DNA of 64,000 nt, from the NCBI GenBank assembly GCA_963556695.1, contig CAUWAG010000007.1, positions 2,728,001 through 2,792,000 of the forward strand, written 5' to 3'. Made by a program: the position numbers and the translations under genes. Below are positions 53,701 through 64,000 of this stretch, one piece after another (the stretch's first letter is position 1; every line of letters starts with the position of its first letter). The DNA is from Anthostomella pinea. Taxonomy: Eukaryota > Ascomycota > Sordariomycetes > Xylariales > Xylariaceae. The notes beneath the pieces were generated by a model that searched no databases, was not told where the DNA came from, and was given only the letters and a program-made list of their open reading frames with translations.

Positions 53701-56700
53701 AGAATGGAATTCTTCTATTGGTGATTAATTCGCATTTTCCTCGTCAGTAATCTTTTTGGCAAACTCCTTCCTCCTGACGCCAAACCTGACCACCCACCCC
53801 CTCGGCAATTGGGTGCCGTGGGTGCCGATCCGAGGTCTGACTGGAATCCTCAGACACGTTTACGTTCAATCGTACGAGTGTGGCTCGATGAATCAAAGCG
53901 TGAGAAAGAATCCATCACAGGACAGTCAAGCTCCGTTGAAGTGCAGCTTTAATATAGTCGTGGGGGCTGAGTTGCAGACCGGTCAGCCGTGTGCCTCATC
54001 GTCAGCTTACGTGTCTGTACGTTGATAGGCAAATGCCGTTCCAGCGGGAGTTCTCTTGGGCTGGCATGTACGAATTACGTATGCCAGAGACAGAGATAGA
54101 GAGGGTTATAAAGATTGCTGGCTCGGTCAGCCCTGTGGCCGGCAGTTCAAACCAGTGGCCGACTGGCAGGCAGGTTGCGAATCCCAAATATCTCAGCTGG
54201 TCATCCGCGTGCCCGTCTGCCCATCACCAGAGCTTATCATTGGCGATTGGCGACGACGCAGCGTTCCATTGCATATATCGCGTCTACTGTATACGGCCGG
54301 ATGAGCCTTGTGGTTGTTGGTTGGGAGGTCTTCATACCAATCCCAAGTGAAAGGGTGGCCACCTTACCGGTCTATCATTCATACCATCCATACTACGCGC
54401 GTATCGGTGTGCGCAACCTGTGATTCTACGGCATCAGCACGCGCCAACGTGGCCAACGACAGGCCCTCGTTTGCAGAGATTCTTGGGCGACGACCAGTCC
54501 TGCATTCCTCGGCACGATAGCTACGATCCTCGGCCCCTCTGCCCTCGTGGACTTGCGAGCGGGTTTCGGTTCCAGATTCCTCTTTGGCTGCCCGTCTTCA
54601 CATTGTCGGGAACAGGTGTGCCACACAAGACACAGAACGATGGATTGCCAGAGAAAAGAAGGAGCAAGATTGCAACCCTCTGTACGTGATTCATTGTTCA
54701 GCACGCAGCGCAACACATACACCACACCACACCACACTTTATTAGATCCTGGCGCCCACGATGACGATCCCCTTGGAATGATTCAGGTACGGACGGCAAT
54801 GTGACCTGATCCTTCGTTTTCTGCGCACCCCCCATGCTCCCTTGCGGCCCGAAATGGGTGTTCCTCTACTACGCGGCCACCCACTGGGACTGAGGGCATC
54901 GCTTAGCGACCTTATGAATTCGAAACAAGGTGACATACCTGTACATATGAACATGCATGGTTCTTTCCTGCCTCCGTATACAATACTGCGCATCAGATGA
55001 CTAGAGTACCAATGAATATCGTAATCAGTCGTTTCTCTACCTAAGCCTTTTCTTCGGTTCCCTACATACGTGATAGCTACTAGGTAGGTAGCGGCGCGGC
55101 GGAGGGGGGCGGCCGTAGGAATGGGCGAATATGGTCATGTGGCATCTCAGATTTCGACATCCAAGACCCTCCCCCCTGTCTGCCCTATTGGACTGCGGGG
55201 GATCCGAAGCCACGGAGGGGTCGAGGGGTGAGGGGCGAGAGAGGGGAGGAATCAGGGGGTGGGCGGCGGCTTACATGTTCCTACCTGACTGTCTCGTGCA
55301 AACGAGCCTTTTTTCTGCTGCTCTTGTGACTCGTCCTTCCCGCGCCCTCCCCGCAACGTCAGCGGCTTGGCCCGCGGGTGGGCGTGTGATGATGGGCAGT
55401 TCCAATGCCAAGATGTGATTGATATATCGCGGGAAGACTCGCGGTCATAAAACCCCCACACCACGAACTGTCGCGGGTAAATAGATTACCGTCTGAGTGA
55501 GCGAGCGAGTGAGTGAATGACACTTCTGCGTCACGCCTCGTAGTTAGTTACCTGACTTGATATTACAACGAGCCATCGCAAGGCGGTGATACATGCCGTC
55601 TCACAGCAGATGAAGTAGTTGAGGTACCTATGTGGGCTTAGGCTTACAACCAGCCTGGACGCACCTATAGTCAATCACATGCCTCCGTGGGCTTACACAA
55701 CGGGCTTGTTGGCCCGTCCCGGAATGTGGCCTATGGCGTCGGGGGCGAGGCTGCCTACTGCGGCGCATCTCATGTGACGGACGGATGGCCAGGCAGACAT
55801 GCAACGAGGGCGTTGCTTCTCATTCGTGAGCCATGCTGAAATATCAAACGGTTCCCGTTAACAACGACGGCCAACAGTCCAGACGGCAACGCGTTGTACC
55901 TCAGATATGATGTTGGTCAGTAGATGTAGATAGCCTATCCCATCACAACGGTCTGCCACCCGCTGCGCGTGGCCTCCTCGGCAGCAGACAGCGGACAACC
56001 GGAAGGGTACTGGCATTCCACCGCGAGCGAGGAAACAACTGCCAACGGGCACTTCTGTTTGTGCGCATCGCATCAGACGCCTCCAGGTACTGGTACAGGA
56101 AGACCCCCCATCTCCATCCCATCTCGATGCCGTGGGCTACCATCGAGGATAGCGCCGAGACACGGGGTGACAACGCATCGTCCGTCACTCGACGTGTTTC
56201 TGCTCCAGCGCGAGGTGGACTTGTTGTTAGGGCCCTGAGCAGAGGTTTCACCATGATGGGGGTCAGGACGGCTAGGTAGAACTGCGGTGCGAGGCGAGGA
56301 GCGGATCGAGCACTTGTGCGATTGTGCGGTACGGGTTCTGGCAGGTAACGTGAACGCTGTCGAGTGTCTGTCGTCCCCGACAGGCTGGTGGTTTTCTTTC
56401 CGTGTCTCGAACGGCATATCGCAGTGATTACCTACATACATAGTACAGGGCAGTGCGGATGTATGGCATTGCTATGTTGATCCCCCACACCGAATTCCGT
56501 TCCGGGCACCTGGGTATACGAATGCACCCGCCGTACTTTGTTTCGATGTTTCGGGACTTGCAGTATTCCACATGGGGGGACGTGAGATACGGATCCGACG
56601 ACTCGCGCATCGAGATGGTGAGGCCGAGAGAACGGCAGATGTGCACATGCATGCCTCTGTTTATTAATAGCTTGCTGACCTTGCCTGGGGGAATGGGGAA

Positions 56701-59700
56701 TGTTTGGGGTCCGGATTCGGGATGGATCGCGTCAGATGTGCGGTCACCTGGTGCTGTCGATTTGCAAGACTGCAACCCTGCCGGGTTGTCGGAATCCTTC
56801 GCCCTGACAGCCTGAATCGTGGAAACAAGATTGAGTTAGGCATGCGGGCTCTGTGATGTCGAGGCTAGATCAGTCCGAACATGCCAAGACGACCACTCAA
56901 ATACCAGCCGATCGCCTGTTCGCTCTCGTATGGGTGAGTAGTAAATAAGGCAGATAGGGGGGACGATGGGCAGTTGGCCTGGCGTCACGGGTTCGGTCAC
57001 ACGCCTGCGTCTGTTACCACCGCGCTTTGTTGCGACTACATTACGTTGGCATATTATCAAGTTCGTTCCCACCAGCAGCATACGCCTATCCCCAAAGGCA
57101 GGAGTATCATCGTCACAGCTGTGGGGATTCGGACGGTCAAACCACCAGCTTGGGACACTCGCATATGTGCCTGCGGCCTGGTACCGATCCTCCTCAGTAA
57201 CCTTAGAAGCCCATTCGGGACTGTGGGAAGCGAGTCCCTGACACACGTGGGGGCAAGGTTGAAGTTCAGACTCGATTAAATCCAACTCGACATTTATCTG
57301 AATTATCACAATAAATGTGGAAGGATTATCTTCTGATTATTTCTCTCGGCCCTCACAAAAGAGGCCCGAACGACGTACCGACGGCCGAGACCTACATAAA
57401 GGAGGCAGTCGGGTATCTAGTCATACTCAGCATCATCGTGAAGATCGGTCTATCTTGCGAGCCAGACCGGTGGTGGCCATACGATGGCGGACAGCATACA
57501 GACTGGGGCGATCTACTCGAGGGCCTGCTGCGGCTGGAAAGACAGCCGAGCATCGAGTGCTACCTTAACCACCCAGCTGGGAGTCGGGGGCTTACACCGT
57601 CATCTTGGGACTTCTGCAAGTCATTGCCCGCGCATTGGCCGTACATACGCAATCTGTGCGAGACTGACTGTACTCAGCTGCTGCTGCTGCATATCCCCAA
57701 CGCCTCCCACCCCGGACCCGCCTCTCTCGGAGGTACTACCTACCCGCCAAGGAGAAAATACGATCTCCAGAGCATTACAGGTGGCAGATGAGATGAAGAA
57801 CCCCGGCCTGGGCGACGGTCCGAGATGCGGTCGCTGGGAAGGAAGTACCTGCATGCTGGACGACCTGACCGCCTGTGATGACGACGGCCATTGGCCCCCC
57901 CTCGAGTACCGAGCAGCGGCTGACGAGCATTGTTCAGCATTACATACGCAATCCTCCTGCAGATACCCGAGGGCCACCCCGGGGGACCGAGACCCCTTTT
58001 TCTTGGAGTGTTCGAGATGGTCCTTGACGGCCACAACCTCCTCCAATATCAGCCAACTCTTGCGCCATGAAATCAGGATCTATGAATCCTGTACTCGTCG
58101 AAGAGCACCGTCAGCCCCTTTTGTTCGTGATCTAGGAGCTACTCGAACACTGATAGCTCAATGCAGGCTGGCTTGCGAGATTAGAGGATTTGGTCGGGAC
58201 TGCTGTCGGGCCACTTCCGTCGGTTTCTGTACATTGATCTCGGACTCCGTCGCCTTGCAATAAATGTATTGAACTGCAGGTCTCGGACTCGTCTACAGTT
58301 TAACTCCTTGTCAATAACTTGATGCTAGTCAGTCTCTACAGACGAACTGGCTAGACTTGCCGTGCTCACTGTAAGAACTAGTGTATCGGGGTGAGAAGGC
58401 AAAGGACACCTCCGGCGGTCTGCTTGTCAGATGCCTAGACTTTGGAGGTCTAGTCCACTGGCGTCCCCTCATATGACCACCGCCAACATGCCACAGGGCC
58501 GAGAGTCATCTTCGTGTCACGTACCGTAGCTCCGCGTCTTACACGCGCCGCCATCCGTTCGTTCCCTAGAGGGCAAAATTATACGAGGCGGGTGGCGGGC
58601 CAGCCGATGACTTCAGAGGCGGGCGAGGCGTCAAGGGTCCTACGCGTGGCAGCTTTGATATCCGACCTCCGACCTTCCAGACTGGGCAAGGAGGTTACAG
58701 AGGCTGGCGGTCAACTCCAAATGTTGACACCTTCACGCGGCTGTGGCGTACGATATGTGCCCAATCACATCTTTTAGACGTGTTGAAATTCGGCGCGCTG
58801 GCGCCTTGGGTTATTCCAGAAGTCCCCAGAACGGCGTGGCAGCCAAGGATCCCCCAGACGGGGTCCATCACGCGCCTGACGACGTGCTTGGGCTCCAAAC
58901 CCCGTGATTACATCAGCCTCCCCAATTGGCAGTGCATCAGAGTGTGCCGTGGGGTTCGCGCTTCTCGCCATGCTGACCTGGCTGTCTCGCTGACGGCCCC
59001 ATCGCCCTCCTTCATACAAGTTGGCTCCAGCACGAACTTGTCTGGTGTCGTGGCATTGGATGCGTCGGCCGCAGACAGGCGGTATGGGATAATGGGCGCC
59101 CGTCAGCCCTGCCGCGAAAACCGTCCTCATGACCCCCCTGAGCGTAATACGCTCACAGCCCTCAGCCCTCTCAGTAGGGCGGATGAGCAACCGACGCTCC
59201 AACAAGATTACGCGATCTCACCACCGGGGAAGCCATTCCCTGCTCACCGGCGAGCGGCGCAGTCGTGGTTCCAGCTTACTCGGGCCGTCCCTTTGACGAA
59301 TGGCAGAACAGACTTCTCGTTGCCAAGCCCAAAACGCCGCTGGCAATGTTCGAGTATCATCTGTCTATCTACCTCGGCTGCTAAGCTGCTTGGGTATTCA
59401 CTAATGAGTGGTCAGCCGCAGGCCCCAGGCTGCGCTCCGGTTGGCACGTTTTCCCGGAGACGCATCACCCCCCGCTGAAACCCCACGACGCATGTCAGAA
59501 TCGGCCAGCCACCAGCGAGGTCATTGCAAGGTAAGCTGAGCTGCAGATACTACCTCTCTCGCTATTCGTGGGGGGAGTGACAGGTCTACGGCACCCCCAA
59601 CTTGGCGGACTTGTCACAGTTGCGACAGACGATATCACCAAAATGCGGTGCTTTCTGCGAGCGCCATTGGAGATGATCGCATATGCTTGCTTGCTTGTTT

Positions 59701-62700
59701 ATATCCCGCTCGTCTTCCAATGCCCGACACAGACCGGTCTAGTCGACGTTGAAGGTACAAAGAGCATTTTCGGTTCATCACCTGCTTACGAGCACTTTTA
59801 AGGGGGGCACGGTGAAGATATGGACGAGATTCGGAGAAATCACCAGCGTTTCTTACGCCGCACGCGTCAGCGCACCGTACTCGCGTTACAGGCCTGAGCC
59901 TATGCGCATAAGGCTGGCGGCAGTAAAAGAATGACCGAGCGGGGAAGCAAGATTGAGGTCTGGTGATGCGCATAACGTTATCGGTGACCAGGTCCCCTGG
60001 CCTCACGGCCGCATTCTGAAACAAGCACATGTCGGCAGGGAGCGCGCATGCTGCAAAAGAACACCCGACGGTGCGGTAAGGCCAGACTTGAGTCGTGGGA
60101 TGAATGGATATCATGATTCACGGGATGGATTCGCCGCCTCTGAAGGATTCCCAATTATTTACAACGCGCCCCGGATAGGTCCTAACGGATGGTCCGCGAT
60201 CCAGGCACGGGTCATCACGTCAGCAATAACTTGTCATCGTCGGTTCCGAGGGGCCTGTCTGGGGCTGGGGAATCAGCTCATGGCTTCGGCCTTATCGCGG
60301 TCTGTCTATAAGTATTATCGTCAAGCATTTGTGCCGTAGCCTGCTCACTCACCGGCTGACAATTACGTGCGCGTTCTTCAATCCTCAGCCGTGTCTGTCT
60401 TCTATAGTATCTTGCGAACGAGCCATGGTTGCAATCCCGTCAGGGCCATCCAACCCACCGTCACGCTGTACTTGGTACGACGCCAACGACGTGACGTGCC
60501 CGCCAACCCCGGAATGCGGTTTCCAGCGAGTGTGAGTCTGGTTGCGGAGATTACTCGGTGTTCAAGCGCCGCATACACATGCCCACAAGAGCAGTGTCGT
60601 CCAACGGCCTCCATTAAGGCCTCCAACAAGCCTTGCCATGCTGCTGTGAGATGATGACAAAGCAGGGAGACTGAAGGACAACTACTAGTCTGCCAGTGCA
60701 GACATGATCCTATCGAGCCCGATACTACCTGCGTCGTCTGCACAGGCTCAGTAGTTTAGGACTGCGCAAGGCTCGCGGAGTAACAGACCATGTGTGGTGT
60801 GGAAAATCCCTCCGTGGAGGGCGTGTGTCAGAGTCACGACGACGGCGTGGACGAATCGCAGCAGTGGAGGCTGTTGTTACGCGGGACATCTGCTGGCCCA
60901 TACGCCGCCTCGTAGCATGATCGTGACTGGTGGATGAGTGAGCGATAAGCTTACTGATCCTCGAGTCATCTTCAAGATCATGTGGACAGGCTCGGTCAGG
61001 GAAGGGAGCTGGAAACTCTGGATCAGCGCTTCCGAATCCGATGCAACAGGTTCGTGCCTGAGTCTACGAGTGTATGTATATCCCTATGTCATATAATATG
61101 CAAGTACTTGTAACAAAAGAGCACCATTGAGTGGTAATATGTTCACACGGCAGTAATAACAGCAGGGTCGATCATGGAACCGTCGCGCAGCAGCAAGCTG
61201 TCCGCAATATGTACCCCAGAGCCAGCTATGGCAGCAGTCCGGGGAAGCCCGTCTACGTATGCACATGTATGTCTACCATTCCAATGGGAGGAAACCGCGT
61301 TATATGTCAGTTAACCGAGATACAACGCGACTCAACCACAATAATCCCATAAAGCACCGGCGAGGCAGCGTTTTCACGTAGCATCCCCCATCATCGCCCA
61401 GCTGAACGCGCAAACTCTCCAACCAAAGAAAGACCTTGCAGAGCCGAACGCACCGAATACCGTGGTGCCTCCTAGTAAGCGGGATACTACCATCCTCGCA
61501 CCCCATCCATCACTCACCCACCCGACGCCGGGCGGAAATGCGTCCCAAAAGCCCCGAGGGATCGGTTCCAGGGTTCGAACGAAGCGGACTGGACGCCCCC
61601 GTACCCTTACCCTTGTTCTTCGGAGAAGCGTGCTGTTGCTTGCTGCCAGGGGAGTGGGCTTCGTAGGGCCCTGGGTAAAGTCGCCGGCTAAAAGAAGCAG
61701 GGCCTTTTGCTAGGTTTAAGGTAACAGCGACGACGTAACTACCCTTTCGACTGCACACCCGCACACTTGATTATATCAGCCGGGCCTCGGGGCATGGGCA
61801 TGGGTATGCGGTGGCCTTCTGCGCTCTGCGAGGACCCTTTGGGTTTCCATCAACGGTTGGCCCGCGGATCTGGGCCGGGTGAAGGGGGTGGTAGGGTAAT
61901 CTAGCGGTGCAGCGATGATGGATGGGCGTTCGCTGACGAACAATTATCATATGTACGTGCCCTTACTGAGACGTCAACCCGCCAGCTTCGGTGGTGGTGG
62001 TGCTGCTGCACTACCCGTCTCGCCGGTTTCGTTCCCACACGGGCTCGCTCTCGCGCGTGGATGACGGGACTGGGACAAGATCGGGACGTATCGTCTCGTC
62101 TCGTCTCGCTCTCGTTTCGTTTCGCAACCCGAAGCGAACGCATGCCGCGGCACACATCCTGCGTGCGACCTTCCCATGGAACGCAGCTCCGTGCCTGCAT
62201 AATTGGCTGGTTTGATGTGTCTGTATGTCTATCTTTCCATCTCTCTGTCTGTCGGCCTGTGTCCAGAGCAGGGAAGCGTAAGACATCGATGAGGTTCTAG
62301 GACGACGTGGCTGTCTCAAGCTTGTCCGACTCAGCGACTGACACAGCACGAGTCGCGCGGCGCCCGAATAAGCAGTCACGCAGCACAATCCAGCGGTGTA
62401 GATACGGCCTGGAGGTCTGAGCAGCAATAGCAGCAGCAGCAAGCACCACGTGCCCTGTACGCGGCGATCTGCGTAGGATGGTCGTCCCGCTTTCCCCAGC
62501 TTTTGGTCGCGATCTTCGCTGCGGCTTCATCTGATAGCCCGTCTCCCGGGCTGCCTGGGGCCTAGGACCCCACGTGCGTACGTGTACGTGTACATTAGAT
62601 AGATACCTATCTACCTACATATATGCTTGTGCACGGGCTGGCATGTGCAGTGCAGTGCTGTTCTCGGAAAGCAGGGTAGCCCCCCCAGACCACATGGTCT

Positions 62701-62830
62701 CTATATATTAGCACGACGAGGTAGTACTGTAGGATAAAGGATGGACGGTGAACGCATCTGGGGGTGTCGCTCTTTGAGACATCACCACCACACCCTCTCG
62801 TTATAGGCAGGTGGACCGACCGACCACCAC

Positions 62831-62861
62831 ACCACACACACACATACACACATACACATAC
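62831..62861. repeat. CA-rich microsatellite
   Basis: A run of CACACA interrupted by single TA steps (ACACATACACACATACACAT). Confidence 0.85.
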
Positions 62862-63802
62862 GCATATAGCAGATCAGCCTTTCAGCAAGGCGCTGCTGTG
62901 CGCGCCGTCCCCCACATGGAGCACCATCACGCGCGCACGCCTGAAACAGCATGTGCGAACAGCTCAGCCCTGCACAACGTGCCGTTGCTGCGCCTTCACC
63001 GATCTTTCGGGACAATGGGCTTTACTCGGTAATGGTCTCAGTACCCCCCTCCACCAGAAGCGCGGGCTGGGAAGAGAGACATGTGCTTGTTGGTGATATG
63101 TATGCTCGGCTACGACTGCTCTCGGGGCATCTGAGCACGGTACCGCTTCCAGCATAATGTCACAGCATGGGCCTCTTTGATGGCAGGATCGTCAGATCGG
63201 CCCCAGCGTGGTTCGTTGAACACTGGTGATTGTACTCGGGCCATAGGTATACGCGGTGGTTTCTGGCCGTGCGGGTCATCCGAAAAAGACGCATGCTGGG
63301 TCGATTTCGGGCTGTACATCCGTTGATGGTTTCCACTTGGCGATGATGATGATCCGACAGATCTAGGACATCGTTCTCTGAGCTGCCGTGATTGATTACC
63401 TGGCCTTCGATCCAGCACCTGTCCGCCAGCCTAGTGTGAACTGACCCATGTGGCCTCTGTGAGTGCGAGCCGCATACATTCATTCCAACTGTCTGGAAAT
63501 ACTTCGTGTGCTGCTGGTCAGTCTGTGGCTTTGACTGGGGCTATTCATATCTTACCTCTGTTTCCTCTACCTCTCATATCGTCTGGTAGTCATTTCAGCA
63601 GAAGCCAATTGTATGTAGACAGTGGGTAGGACTATAGTCTATATGAGTAACCAAGTCTTGCGAGTGATTGAGGTTACTTATGCTATAACATGAGATCAGA
63701 GTACTTCGGTTGCTTTCGCCTAACCCCAGGTAAAGGGGTAGACGCAGCTCAATCAAGTAAAAGCATATATATAACGAATGATAACATCACGACGAAAAGA
63801 GG

Positions 63803-63884
63803 TTATATCATGAGTGCCTTGCTGACTCAATCTGTTCAATGGAATGGGCTTATATCATGAGTGCCTCGTTAACTCAGTCTGCTC
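63803..63884. repeat. Direct repeat, 35 bp at 47-bp period
   Basis: Copies at 63803-63837 and 63850-63884 both begin TTATATCATGAGTGCCT. They differ at five of 35 positions, all transitions. Confidence 0.85.
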
Positions 63885-64000
63885 GACGTATCTAGAGAAA
63901 TCAGTGTCATACGCCATACTCTCAGAGACTGCCGGCAGCGAATGAGCATGTACGGGAGTGCGAACCACCCTAGGCATATAGATGATATCTAGTAGTTGAA

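Larger units (their letters stand above)
44482..64000. other. 19.5-kb region with no supported gene
   Basis: The first 800 bp are the upstream region of the areA GATA-like gene. Beyond that I find many short, overlapping frames on both strands but no conserved motif, signal peptide plus domain, or plausible exon chain. Composition is near 50 percent GC without RIP-like AT blocks. It contains simple repeats, a closed stem structure at 48929-48980 and a diverged direct repeat at 63803-63884. It may be a long regulatory or lncRNA-rich interval, or hold lineage-specific genes invisible without transcript data. Confidence 0.45.

Noticed and set aside
58780..59478. 232-residue plus-strand frame
   Set aside because: No motif, mixed composition and an opposing 143-residue antisense frame; not enough to call a gene.
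61560..61590. GGGTTCGAAC as a possible tRNA T-arm
   Set aside because: No acceptor, D or anticodon stem can be folded at the proper distances.
1..64000. CRISPR arrays, rRNA or prophage-type features
   Set aside because: The genome is fungal with spliced genes; no regularly spaced repeats with unique spacers and no rRNA sequence were seen.

Overview
The window looks like nuclear DNA of a filamentous ascomycete (Pezizomycotina, probably Sordariomycetes). The reasons are short GT-AG introns of about 50-150 bp with CTAAC/CTGAC-like branch sites, fungus-restricted families (DUF7029/DUF7223 secreted protein, 2EXR, areA GATA-like/DUF3295), and one block of extreme AT content dominated by TpA, the usual footprint of repeat-induced point mutation (RIP). 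Exon boundaries were placed by eye from splice motifs and family conservation.

Layout. 1-20.5 kb is a normal housekeeping segment: the 5' part of an unidentified acidic nuclear-type protein (-), cytoplasmic tyrosyl-tRNA synthetase (+), a PP2A activator of the PTPA/Rrd family (+), a small Ala/Pro/Lys-rich protein with four exons (-), a histidine phosphatase (+), a GNAT acetyltransferase (+), a secreted DUF7029/DUF7223 glycoprotein (+) and a CHY zinc-finger protein (+). From 20.5 to 33.5 kb the DNA is accessory and decaying. It holds a 205-bp MITE-like palindromic element, two copies of a second small element that bracket a damaged short-chain dehydrogenase and a wrecked MFS transporter, one intact small glycine-zipper protein, and a 2EXR gene with a stop and a frameshift downstream of a 15-bp minisatellite. 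At 36.7-38.5 kb lies the AT-rich RIP-like block, interrupted by two GC-normal solo LTRs, each with its own 5-bp target duplication. At 42.7-44.5 kb is an areA GATA-like/DUF3295 regulatory protein with a 51-bp intron that has no stop and keeps the frame. The last 19.5 kb shows no gene I can support.

The genes do not form one pathway. The left part is unlinked core functions (translation, PP2A control, acetylation, metal-binding). The SDR/MFS pair could be the rest of a detoxification or secondary-metabolite locus. A Cpc1/Gcn4-type TGACTCA site sits 160 bp before the tyrosyl-tRNA synthetase start, which fits cross-pathway amino-acid control. No rRNA, convincing tRNA or CRISPR array was found, and I see no clear case of a wholly new system. 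The most unusual items are the layered RIP/LTR region, the repeat-bracketed broken SDR/MFS locus and the retention-compatible intron.
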